From NCBI GenBank assembly GCA_913045265.1, contig CAJWQX010000047.1, positions 1 through 21,825 on the forward strand: a stretch of 21,825 bases of DNA, given 5' to 3'. Below are positions 1 to 6,386 of the stretch, one piece after another. The notes under the pieces were generated by a model. The model was not told the origin of the DNA. It made no database searches and saw only the letters and a program-made list of their open reading frames with translations. The translations under genes were made by a program, and so were the position numbers. Source of the DNA: UBA11889 sp002313255 (lineage in GTDB: Bacteria > Pseudomonadota > Gammaproteobacteria > Pseudomonadales > Azotimanducaceae). Each line of letters opens with the position of its first letter. Position 1 is the first letter of the stretch.

Positions 1-66
1 AGGATTGCGACGGGGAGTTAAGCGGGTCCTTCTCAACGGGTCCCACCACGGGTGATTCGGGGCGCG

Positions 67-195
67 ATGAAGCGCTACAGAATGGGTGATTTCAGTGTCC
101 GCGCAACACTTGATCGACGCGGTCTGCGGCTTCATTTAGATGAAGCGTACTTAACCAAAACGTCGCCGAAAAATGACGGTAAGCCATTGAATTAA
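67..195 (+). CDS. Uncertain small ORF, or 3' tail of a broken gene
   Basis: An ATG-initiated frame of 42 codons ends at a TAA at 195. I recognise no family; the product is basic at its start (MKRYRM) and has no signal peptide. The same frame is open back to a TAA at 19-21, with an alternative GTG at 52. It sits convergent to the - strand MORN gene that ends at 247, which is where the 3' end of a + strand gene entering from the left would be expected. A second + frame (2-52) reads as a plausible basic peptide and stops at 50-52, so a frameshifted gene end is possible. A 7-bp perfect hairpin (129-146, loop ttag) lies inside. It may equally be non-coding. Confidence 0.22.
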   Translation: MKRYRMGDFSVRATLDRRGLRLHLDEAYLTKTSPKNDGKPLN

Positions 196-246
196 AACGA
201 TTTAATGGACTACGGATTGGCCCTCCCTGGGTACCAAATCCCCAAT

Positions 247-657
247 CTAATAGAACTCTGTCTCAGTCAGGTTGCCGTCTTCGTCGAACCACTCTGTTCG
301 AAGCGGCTGAGTGTTTCTCAAATATGTTCTTTGTATCAATTGTTCGTTTTCGTCGAACTCATCGAGCCGTCGTTCCCCATTTTCTCCCTCTGCCCATTTC
401 TCCGTGGATAACCATTGACCTTCTTTGTCGAACCATTTCAAAAGGCCGTTCCCGTTATTGAAGTTTCCCTTCGACTTTAACTGACCGGCATCATAAAACT
501 GCTCCCAGGGACCATCTCGTTTCCCGTCTTTATACGTCCCCTTCTCTTTCAGTTGGCCATTGGAATAGAACGTCTCGTAGGGACCATCAGGCGGTGACTC
601 ACTATACGAGTACGAACCGAGAAAAAAGACACTGAGAAAGAGCAGCAAGCGCCTCAT
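247..657 (-). CDS. Small secreted MORN/YwqK-type repeat protein
   Basis: This is a 136-residue protein with an N-terminal signal peptide (basic MRR, hydrophobic LLLFLSVFFLG, then SYSYSE) followed by MORN_2/YwqK-type repeats. Two clear units begin at FYSNGQL (about residue 30) and FYDAGQL (about 54) and are 24 residues apart; later units are degenerate (KWFDKEGQW, EWFDEDGNL). The longer reading frame back to 750 is unlikely because it would bury the signal peptide and run into the upstream gene, so I choose the ATG at 657. The family is often annotated as 'toxin-antitoxin system YwqK family antitoxin', but no toxin partner is seen here. It probably acts in the periplasm or at the cell surface. 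It follows the DUF2784 gene by 32 bp and has a paralogue at 5549-6214. Confidence 0.8.
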   Translation of the reverse strand: MRRLLLFLSVFFLGSYSYSESPPDGPYETFYSNGQLKEKGTYKDGKRDGPWEQFYDAGQLKSKGNFNNGNGLLKWFDKEGQWLSTEKWAEGENGERRLDEFDENEQLIQRTYLRNTQPLRTEWFDEDGNLTETEFY

Positions 658-692
658 AGCCTGAAACCTACAAATCTTGCCAAAGCTTGTCA
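658..692 (-). promoter_or_regulatory. Upstream motif shared with the second MORN gene
   Basis: On the - strand the order is TGACA (692-688), 17 bases, TAGGTTT (670-664), 6 bases, then the ATG at 657. The pattern recurs before the gene at 6214, including a GGCAA at the same distance after TGACA. It could be a -35 (ATGACA) and weak -10 (TAGGTT) pair with a very short leader, or an operator. The TGA of TGACA is also the stop codon of the upstream DUF2784 gene. Confidence 0.4.
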
Positions 693-1064
693 TACGGCAG
701 TGTTTCGTGGTGGGAATAGTTTCCACATTGAGAACGTCCAGGCGAGGCACAGGAAATACGAGATAGCGAAATATTCCATCGGGAGGTCGTAATAAAAAAT
801 CCGTTTAACCCAGAAGCCAATAAATGATTCCGTCGTATTCATTCCACTCAGATAGTTTTCAATCAACGTAAGTGGACACGTGAGCCCCAATATCGTTTCC
901 AGCGTGACAAAAGCCATCGCACCTGCATGAATAATCCTCAAACGCTTGTTAGCAAGCCAACCCCAACCGAGTTGGTACCCGAGCGGAACAAGCAGAAGGC
1001 CGCCGCTAATAAAAATCACAACGCCAAAGTGAATGACTAAAATGGCATCCGCGATCAAAGACAT
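690..1064 (-). CDS. DUF2784 family membrane protein
   Basis: This is a 124-residue integral membrane protein matching the DUF2784 family in my reading: a first membrane segment containing a His (LVIHFGVVIFISGGLLLVP), a Leu/Trp-rich turn (LGWGWLANKRLRIIH), a central pair of hydrophobic stretches ending in the characteristic CPLTLIEN, and a last segment near FAISYFLCLAWTFSMW. The family has no established biochemical role. I choose the ATG at 1064 because a GGAGG (1073-1077 on the complement) lies 8 bases upstream; the in-frame TTG at 1079 would overlap that site. It is the first gene of a probable two-gene unit with the MORN protein, separated from the divergent amidohydrolase by about 346 bp. 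Confidence 0.8.
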   Translation of the reverse strand: MSLIADAILVIHFGVVIFISGGLLLVPLGYQLGWGWLANKRLRIIHAGAMAFVTLETILGLTCPLTLIENYLSGMNTTESFIGFWVKRIFYYDLPMEYFAISYFLCLAWTFSMWKLFPPRNTAV

Positions 1065-1410
1065 CCAATAAGCCTCCAAACTACGGTTCCCTCCTGAGCT
1101 AGTGTGCGGTTCTAAGCTGGTTCAACTCCCAACTTTCTCCAATCGAAGGCACGCTTATTTATACAGTTAGTTCGGGGCATAACCTCCGACCTAACGCCAT
1201 TAAGTTCTCACAGTTTTTCCGTCCCTTCGCGTTTAAATAGTAGACAAAACAGCAGTCACTTTGTCGCTTTTCGGATCAGTTTTTCCACATGTCTGCGCAT
1301 AACGTACGTGCGTTAGTGCACCTCTCAACAACGCAAGCGTGGTTGTGGGGATTTGTTCGCGGTCGGAAAGATCATTAGGCTCTATCGCTATCCAAAAACG
1401 GGTTGGCTTG
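1065..1410. other. Intergenic region between divergent genes
   Basis: This 346-bp stretch separates the DUF2784 gene (-) from the amidohydrolase (+) and must hold both promoters. It contains the GGAGG ribosome site for the - gene (1073-1077), a TATAAAT on the - strand near 1155-1162 without a convincing -35 partner, and an inverted repeat at 1297-1319. I see no convincing gene; the frames crossing it lack family features. Confidence 0.5.
1297..1319. repeat. Imperfect inverted repeat, possible operator
   Basis: GCA-TAACG-TACGTG-CGTTA-g-TGC forms a dyad of 8 pairs with one bulged base around a 6-base centre. It lies 92 bp before the amidohydrolase start, a position that would suit a regulator-binding site. 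There is no T-run, so it is not a typical terminator. Confidence 0.3.
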
Positions 1411-3264
1411 ATGAACCGCCTTTTTCGGCTAAGTCTTTGTCTGCTTTTACCGTCGTGTTCTACGGAAATTCCGCCCGTCGAAGAAAGCCCTAATGCCATC
1501 GGCGCAGGCTTAATTGTGCACAATGCAACTATATACACAGTCAATCCTGACCAGCCCTGGGCCAGCGCAGTCGCGATCAAAGATGGACAAATTATCTACG
1601 TAGGTGATGACCAAGGCGCTCAAGAATTGGTCGATAGCGAAACCCAAACCGTAAACCTCCACGGTCGAATGATTCTGCCCGGTTTTCACGACATACACGT
1701 GCACCCTGTCGAGAGCGGGGTTCTTTATCAGCAATGTGTATTGTTTGACATACAGGGGGTAGCAAAGCTGTTAGATAAAATTAAAGAGTGTGCTCTGGCT
1801 AACCCACATGAGGAATGGATCGTGGGTGGTGGATGGACGTTAGATAACTTCGTTCCAACCGGACTACCAGACAAAAAACTGTTGGACGATATAGTTCCTG
1901 ACCGTCCGGTTTCACTCAAATCGTCGGACGGGCATTCGCTTTGGGTCAACTCCAAAGCCTTGGAGTTCGCCGGCATTGATGCGACGACCCCGGATCCAGA
2001 AAACGGCAGGATCGATCGATACCCCAATTCAGACGAACCGTCAGGTAGCGTGCAAGAAGACAGCGCGATCATGCTAGTCGCAGATCACGAGCCACCATTA
2101 ACTTCAGACGATTTAATCAACGGGCTCAAATACTCTCGCGACTTATTCCATAGTTACGGGATTACAGGTATTCAGGACGCACTACTAAAACTCGAGCCTG
2201 GCGATGGATATTTCGGGCTAGACGCCTACAACCAGCTCGATGCCAGAGGCGAACTAAACCTCCATGTCGTCACAGCCTTGTTTTGGGAAAACACCGTAGC
2301 CCTATCGCAACAGCTGCCTAAGTTCTTGAATGCCCGAAAACAACAACCCGTCGACGGTAACGTCAAGGCAACGGCTATAAAAATATGGCAGGACGGTGTT
2401 ATCGAGGCCCAAACGGCGGCATTACTTGAGCCGTATTCGGATCGGAGCGACGGGTTTCGGGGTGACTTACAAAACCCACCGGATGATCTCAATAAGGCTG
2501 TTATCGCATTGGATGCTGCCAACTTCCAAATCCATTTTCATGCCATTGGTGATCGAGCCATCCGTGTCTCATTAAACGCACTTGAACATGCGCAGAAAGC
2601 TAATGGCAGCAGGGACAGTCGGCATCATTTATCGCACATTCAGTTATTTGATCCAGGTGATATTCCCCGATTTGCCGACTTGAATGTTGTAGCCAATTTC
2701 CAGCCCTTATGGGCCATCCAGGATAGCTATATCACTGATTTGACATGGCCTCGTTTAGGAGAAGAACGCAGTAAGTGGTTATACCCGATTGGTACCATGC
2801 AACGATCAGGTGCGAGAGTCGGATTCGGCAGTGACTGGTACGTTACTTCGGTCAACCCCCTTGATGGGATTGAAGCAGCGGTAACTCGACTGGACCCAAA
2901 CGGCTTGACCGATGTGCCGTTAGGCCTGGGCGAAGAAATTACCCTCGCTGAAGCGATCAAGAATTACACAATCAATGGTGCTTATGTAAATTTCTTGGAT
3001 GACCAAGTGGGTTCCATTGAGGTGGGTAAACAGGCCGATTTAGTCATACTCGACAAGAATCTATTTGCTATACCAGCGCACGAGATCAATGAAACAAAGG
3101 TTCTAGCAACCTTGTTCGCAGGCTGTTTGGTTTACATATCGTCGGAAGACTACAAACTCTCGAAAGATGGAAAACCGATACCACAGACGCTTTTTTGTGA
3201 TGGATCGACAAACTCCCTTAAAGAAATTGCTCGTGGCGAAGACATCAATGACGGTTGGAACTAA
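1411..3264 (+). CDS. Amidohydrolase family 3 (YtcJ-like) lipoprotein
   Basis: A 617-residue metal-dependent hydrolase of the Amidohydro_3/YtcJ group, which acts on C-N bonds; the substrate cannot be told. The N-terminus is a lipoprotein signal with lipobox LPSC and Cys16, so it is expected to be membrane-anchored in the cell envelope. Catalytic motifs in order: GFHDIHVHP (about residues 91-99, HxH at 96 and 98), a KIWQDG segment near 330, FHAIGDRA near 376, HLSHIQLF near 408 and GSDWYVTS near 473, followed by a C-terminal GKQADLVILD return to the beta-sandwich. I choose the ATG at 1411 because it gives the lipobox at the right distance; the upstream extension to 1339 has no signal character. 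Its TAA overlaps the ATG of the rubredoxin gene, so the two are translationally coupled. Confidence 0.9.
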   Translation: MNRLFRLSLCLLLPSCSTEIPPVEESPNAIGAGLIVHNATIYTVNPDQPWASAVAIKDGQIIYVGDDQGAQELVDSETQTVNLHGRMILPGFHDIHVHPVESGVLYQQCVLFDIQGVAKLLDKIKECALANPHEEWIVGGGWTLDNFVPTGLPDKKLLDDIVPDRPVSLKSSDGHSLWVNSKALEFAGIDATTPDPENGRIDRYPNSDEPSGSVQEDSAIMLVADHEPPLTSDDLINGLKYSRDLFHSYGITGIQDALLKLEPGDGYFGLDAYNQLDARGELNLHVVTALFWENTVALSQQLPKFLNARKQQPVDGNVKATAIKIWQDGVIEAQTAALLEPYSDRSDGFRGDLQNPPDDLNKAVIALDAANFQIHFHAIGDRAIRVSLNALEHAQKANGSRDSRHHLSHIQLFDPGDIPRFADLNVVANFQPLWAIQDSYITDLTWPRLGEERSKWLYPIGTMQRSGARVGFGSDWYVTSVNPLDGIEAAVTRLDPNGLTDVPLGLGEEITLAEAIKNYTINGAYVNFLDDQVGSIEVGKQADLVILDKNLFAIPAHEINETKVLATLFAGCLVYISSEDYKLSKDGKPIPQTLFCDGSTNSLKEIARGEDINDGWN

Positions 3265-3455
3265 TGAATAAATGGGAATGTACTGTCTGCGATTACATCT
3301 ACCAAGAGGAATACGGTGAAGACAAAGGCAACGTAAAGCCAGGAACTCTTTGGACTGACGTTCCCGACGATTTTATGTGTCCAAGTTGTGGTGCCGAGAA
3401 GAGTCAGTTCTACGAAGAATCAATGGCAAAAATCCTAAAACATAGACGGCACTAA
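3264..3455 (+). CDS. Rubredoxin
   Basis: A 63-residue rubredoxin, a small cytoplasmic one-iron electron carrier. It has the two iron-binding knuckles, CTVCDY (Cys6 and Cys9) and CPSCGAEKSQF, with the aromatic-rich spacing and a YGE in the place of the usual G-D/E turn. The C-terminal tail (MAKILKHRRH) extends slightly beyond the usual 52-55 residue core. The start at the A of TAATG is set by overlap with the amidohydrolase stop and by the family's typical N-terminus; a TTG three codons upstream is possible. Coupling to a lipoprotein amidohydrolase is odd because the two should act in different compartments. No rubredoxin reductase or alkane hydroxylase is visible nearby. Confidence 0.92.
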   Translation: MNKWECTVCDYIYQEEYGEDKGNVKPGTLWTDVPDDFMCPSCGAEKSQFYEESMAKILKHRRH

Positions 3456-3600
3456 CATCAAGAACGCTCGACGGCTGATTAGCAAACCTTAAGTACCACC
3501 CTACAATATCGCTTTGAACTGCCCCAAAAAAAGGGCTCACAGACGCGGGGAGGGGATTTAAAATGTCTGCAAGCCCAATACCGAACCTCAACTTAGATCC

Positions 3601-4152
3601 TTACCTTTGGATCCGGCGCCCCATCGATCGTTCTCCGAGCCAACGACGTATTTCAATGTCATCGCCACTGACAGGAGCGTTAACGCTGAGCAGCCGATTC
3701 AAATCGACCAGCTGAACCGCAAGCATTTCGGCTGCGACGTTGGCGATGTTTTTGGTCGCACCACGAACATCGGCAGATGCATCGCTTACGCATTCAATGC
3801 ATGCCTTCATATCGGCCTCGCCCGAATCGAGTAACGTGGTCCCGTGGGTCGTTACGGTGTCATTCAGCCCATCTTCGACCCGCACTATCTCTTTTTTCAT
3901 CCAATCTTCATGCTGTGAATACGCGTACAGCTTGAATGCGATCGACTTCAACGTCTCTTCGGTAAGGCGCTTACCTCGCGCGAAAAACGATGGGTCCTGC
4001 TCGATTTTTTCGTGACCGGATCCCGTTGATTGCACGAAGACTTCTAACGAAACGTCAGGATGCCCGGGTTTCTCAGTTGCGTTCGTGGCTTCGCCGGCGA
4101 AGCCAGCCTGGACCGTCAGTCCCGCCAACACGATGGCGAGTATGTGTTTCAT
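3601..4152 (-). CDS. Secreted protein of unknown function
   Basis: A 183-residue protein that I cannot assign to a family. The signal peptide is clear: MKH, a hydrophobic core (ILAIVLAGLTV), and a likely cleavage after AGFA at residue 19. The mature part is mostly polar and predicted helical in character, with an isolated CxxC (Cys118, Cys121, in ACIEC) that could form a disulfide or bind metal, and a basic end (ERSMGRRIQR). I choose the ATG at 4152, with GAG about 8 bases upstream in an A-rich stretch, over the frame-open upstream Met at 4188 because it places the signal at the N-terminus. It is probably driven by the promoter at 4318-4345, giving a leader of about 160 bases. It ends convergent to the rubredoxin gene, with 145 bp between. 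Confidence 0.75.
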   Translation of the reverse strand: MKHILAIVLAGLTVQAGFAGEATNATEKPGHPDVSLEVFVQSTGSGHEKIEQDPSFFARGKRLTEETLKSIAFKLYAYSQHEDWMKKEIVRVEDGLNDTVTTHGTTLLDSGEADMKACIECVSDASADVRGATKNIANVAAEMLAVQLVDLNRLLSVNAPVSGDDIEIRRWLGERSMGRRIQR

Positions 4153-4227
4153 TTTTTTTCTCAATTTAGCGAATACGCAGCCAACCACGTGCTACGCATA
4201 CGCGAGTTAATGTGAATCAATAAATCA

Positions 4228-4259
4228 TGAGGGAGCTGCCAGGTTTCGCAGTTCTCTCA
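4228..4259 (-). promoter_or_regulatory. Hairpin in the leader of the secreted-protein gene
   Basis: A 12-pair stem (4228-4239 with 4248-4259, two G-T pairs) closes an 8-base loop. On the - strand it lies about 50 bases after the predicted transcription start and about 75 bases before the ATG at 4152. After the stem the - strand reads ATGATTTATTG, so it is not a classic terminator; on the + strand it is followed by AACCGTTTT. It may be an attenuator, an RNA-stability element or a regulatory leader. I recognise no known riboswitch. Confidence 0.5.
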
Positions 4260-4317
4260 ACCGTTTTAGCTGTATTTGTTACACGCCCGCAATCTGGTTC
4301 AAATCGGCGAGGCGCGC

Positions 4318-4345
4318 ACTATAAAGCGTCCGCAAGAATTGTCAA
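4318..4345 (-). promoter_or_regulatory. Strong sigma70-type promoter for the secreted-protein gene
   Basis: On the - strand a perfect -35 TTGACA (4345-4340) is followed by a 16-base spacer and a -10 TATAGT (4323-4318, 5 of 6 consensus). The transcript would begin near 4311. The bases after the -10 (GCGCGCC) form a G+C-rich discriminator, a feature known from stringently controlled promoters. It lies 91 bp past the end of the PPOX gene and points at the secreted-protein gene. Confidence 0.7.
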
Positions 4346-4376
4346 AAGATATTTTTGTTGTATCGATATAAATACG

Positions 4377-4423
4377 AAAAAAACTGGGCGCCCGAAACCG
4401 ATGCGATCCCGGATGATCCATCG
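4377..4423 (-). terminator. Possible terminator after the PPOX gene
   Basis: Downstream of the PPOX stop the - strand can form a 9-pair stem with one bulged G (4399-4423), and a run of seven T's follows (4383-4377) after a GGGCGCCC segment. The 15-base gap between stem and T-run is not canonical, so this is tentative. Confidence 0.28.
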
Positions 4424-4435
4424 CCACATCATTCC

Positions 4436-4843
4436 TCACGGCGATTCCATAAACTCCCGTTCGGCTATGACAACCTTGATTATTTGTCTTCGATAATAAT
4501 TTCCAATCATTTGGGAAAAGAAATCGCCGATTCGGAGACTAAACCCGTATTTCTTCCTCAAGAGTGAATAGGCGAATTCAACCTGTTCGGATTCATCAAT
4601 TAGCTCCGCATTCGCATCACTCCAGTCACCTGTTAGTCGACCCGAAACCGTACACGTGGCGACCTTGACGTCAGGGAAATTTCTTATTCGTTTCACTTTC
4701 CCTGCTTTTTTCCCACTCTTCAAAGAGAAGACATAGTAGTTACTTGTTTCGTGTTCCCGAGCAAACCACACGGGCGTATTGACGAAACTACCGTCCCTCT
4801 TTCGAGTGGATAGACTCAAATATTTCTCTTGATCTGAAATCAT
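4436..4843 (-). CDS. PPOX-class (split-barrel) flavin/F420-dependent oxidoreductase-like protein
   Basis: A 135-residue split beta-barrel protein resembling the Rv2061-type 'PPOX class F420-dependent' family: it opens with EKYLSLSTRKRDGSFVNTPVWF, continues with a strand (NYYVFSL) and GKVKRIRNFPDVKVATC, then GRLTGDW and the acidic region before a C-terminal strand (IIKVVIAER). Related proteins use FMN, F420 or biliverdin; the cofactor cannot be told here, and F420 is uncommon in gammaproteobacteria. I choose the ATG at 4843 because the family begins just before the YLSL strand; a TTG at 4858 adds five residues. It is divergent from the VOC gene, with 187 bp between. Confidence 0.82.
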   Translation of the reverse strand: MISDQEKYLSLSTRKRDGSFVNTPVWFAREHETSNYYVFSLKSGKKAGKVKRIRNFPDVKVATCTVSGRLTGDWSDANAELIDESEQVEFAYSLLRKKYGFSLRIGDFFSQMIGNYYRRQIIKVVIAEREFMESP

Positions 4844-5030
4844 TCTCGTATTCGTCAATGATTCTTACTGGGGGAGCATTCGGGATGATCAGAACTATAT
4901 CAAGCGTGCTCCAAGCTCGGAACGATCAGCGCGGATAGGTGACCCACTCTGACACGCGAGATTTAACCCGCCAAGGAAGATCCGAACAATGTAGTAGGTT
5001 AGGTTGGCGCTAATACTGAAGAGATTACCA

Positions 5031-5426
5031 ATGGCTTGGTCAATCGCCCCGGTTCTAGGATCTAAAAACGTCGCCAACTCAGTCGAGTATTACTGCGAGC
5101 AACTAGGTTTCCGGAATCCTAACGGTATTTTCAGACCCGAGGGCCAGGAGAACCCTGGGGTCTACGCGATTATCACCAGGGATAACATTAATCTTCATAT
5201 CCAAATTAGACGCCGAGAGCTCTACCCGGACGATAGAGAGCGCATTGAGTCGGACGTTTATATTTACGTTGACGACGTGGACCCACTCTTCAAAGAATTT
5301 AATGAGAGGGGGGCAACGATTGCCCGTCGCATTACCGACGGACCAAATTACGGACTCCGAGACTTCGTGATTGAAGATCTAGACCAAAACCGTTTGATCT
5401 TTGGTTCTCCAATAACTAACGAATAG
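5031..5426 (+). CDS. VOC superfamily (glyoxalase/bleomycin-resistance fold) protein
   Basis: A 131-residue cytoplasmic protein with the vicinal-oxygen-chelate double beta-alpha-beta-beta-beta fold: the opening strand and helix (APVLGSKNVANSVEYYCEQLGF), AIITRDNINLHIQIR with His56, the second-module strand DVYIYVDDVDPLFKEFNERG, and the end GLRDFVIEDLDQNRLIFG. The last motif has Arg-Leu where metal-dependent members usually have a Glu ligand, which favours a non-enzymatic binding role (bleomycin-resistance type) over glyoxalase I. I choose the ATG at 5031, with a GAAGAG-like ribosome site about 7 bases before it; the TTG at 5004 is less likely. No substrate can be inferred from its neighbours. 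Confidence 0.85.
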   Translation: MAWSIAPVLGSKNVANSVEYYCEQLGFRNPNGIFRPEGQENPGVYAIITRDNINLHIQIRRRELYPDDRERIESDVYIYVDDVDPLFKEFNERGATIARRITDGPNYGLRDFVIEDLDQNRLIFGSPITNE

Positions 5427-5429
5427 CAA

Positions 5430-5453
5430 GGCCACTTTCGCGAATAAATGGCC
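5430..5453. terminator. Weak hairpin between convergent genes
   Basis: GGCCA (5430-5434) and TGGCC (5449-5453) are complementary, with partly pairing TTT/AAA inside, four bases past the VOC gene stop. No T-run follows in either direction, so this is only a candidate stop for transcription between the VOC gene and the convergent MORN-SH3b gene. Confidence 0.25.
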
Positions 5454-5548
5454 CATCACGAGCCGGCGTGGGTTGACCGTCGCGTTCAACAGCCTTTCGG
5501 TGAGTTATTTACGCCAAAATTCGAGTGGATTCGACGTAATTGACGGCG

Positions 5549-6214
5549 CTACCGTACTTTAGTGATAAAACTTGAGGCGACCCAGTTCCCGTCGCTTAAC
5601 TGGGACCACTCACCTTTTGTCGAACTCACCGTCACGCTCTCGCCCCGGGCCAAAGCGCGCACGACGGCGCCGCCGGGACTAGACCGGACGTTGAGCGATT
5701 CAGCAGTCACCACGTATGTATCGCTATCAGCACTGGAAAAAGATATCGGAACAAGATCGAAGTACTCCCCTGAACCGGCTTGTTTCCCATCTCGATAAGT
5801 TGTTCGGCTTATCAACTTGCCATTGGAGTAAAATGCCTCCCAGAGGCCGTCGAACTGACCGTCCTTAAACGTCCCTCGCGAAAGCAACTGGCCACTTTCG
5901 TAGTATCTCTCTTCTAGACCCTGCTGCCTCCCCGCTTGCAGCGTTCCTCTTCCTTGCATCTGACCATTCGAGTAGAAAAACTCCCATGGCCCAGTTTTTC
6001 GTCCGACTATATAGGTTCCCCGGGTCCGCAACTGTCCGTTTTCGTGAAAGTCTTCCCAAACCCCTTCCATTTCCCCTGCGATGAACATGCCTCGGATTTG
6101 CAATTGACCGTTGTCATAGAACCTCTCATAAACACGATCTTCTTCTTCCTCCGGCGCACCAAATGAATAACAACACAGAACGAAAACGCTGAAAAAGTAT
6201 GTAATAAATTTCAT
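5549..6214 (-). CDS. Secreted MORN/YwqK-repeat protein with C-terminal SH3b domain
   Basis: A 221-residue protein with a signal peptide (MKFITYFFSVFVLCCYSFGA, then an acidic PEEEE), five MORN_2/YwqK repeats of exactly 24 residues (NG turns at residues 35-36, 59-60, 83-84, then SG at 107-108 and NG at 131-132), and a bacterial SH3 (SH3b) domain from about 166 to 219 with the typical SLNVRSSPG motif and a WVASSFI end. SH3b domains commonly bind peptidoglycan or peptides, so a periplasmic, wall-associated role is a fair inference. The double Cys at 14-15 does not form a good lipobox. It is a longer paralogue of the protein at 247-657 and lies downstream of hyuB by 172 bp on the same strand. Confidence 0.85.
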   Translation of the reverse strand: MKFITYFFSVFVLCCYSFGAPEEEEDRVYERFYDNGQLQIRGMFIAGEMEGVWEDFHENGQLRTRGTYIVGRKTGPWEFFYSNGQMQGRGTLQAGRQQGLEERYYESGQLLSRGTFKDGQFDGLWEAFYSNGKLISRTTYRDGKQAGSGEYFDLVPISFSSADSDTYVVTAESLNVRSSPGGAVVRALARGESVTVSSTKGEWSQLSDGNWVASSFITKVR

Positions 6215-6250
6215 GGCGCCAAACCTAACCTTCGTTGCCTAGGAATGTCA
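6215..6250 (-). promoter_or_regulatory. Upstream motif shared with the first MORN gene
   Basis: On the - strand TTGACA (TGACA at 6250-6246) is followed by 18 bases, TAGGTTT (6227-6221), 6 bases and the ATG at 6214. GGCAA occurs at the same offset after TGACA as in the region before 657. It may be a sigma70 promoter with a consensus -35 and a poor -10, or a shared regulator site. Confidence 0.42.
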
Positions 6251-6361
6251 AAAACCAGTATGCAGCACTACGCTCGATCGTGGCATTGAACACCGGCTTT
6301 TCACCCCCGCCCGAGTTAACCCGTTTATCGAAATTCAACATAACTCCCCCACGCTCGGCGG

Positions 6362-6380
6362 CGATGGAGAAACCCCATCG
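6362..6380 (-). terminator. Short hairpin just past hyuB
   Basis: CGATGG (6362-6367) pairs with CCATCG (6375-6380) over a 7-base loop, 6 bases beyond the hyuB stop. There is no T-run on the - strand, so if it ends transcription it is not a typical intrinsic terminator. Confidence 0.25.
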
Positions 6381-6386
6381 GCTTTG

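Noticed and set aside
3521..3536. GCCC-A7-GGGC as a terminator after rubredoxin
   Set aside because: Only four pairs in the stem and no T-run follows on either strand.
4285..4320. GGTTCAAATC on the + strand resembling a tRNA T-loop
   Set aside because: The flanking bases do not form a T-stem or acceptor stem, and no anticodon arm can be drawn upstream.
4227..4567. Open + strand frames between the secreted-protein gene and inside the PPOX gene
   Set aside because: They cross the promoter and hairpin and overlap the well-supported PPOX gene antisense; the products show no family or signal features.
4894..4899. TATAGT on the - strand as a promoter -10 for the PPOX gene
   Set aside because: The best -35 at proper spacing (TTCCGA) matches only three bases, so it was not listed as a feature.
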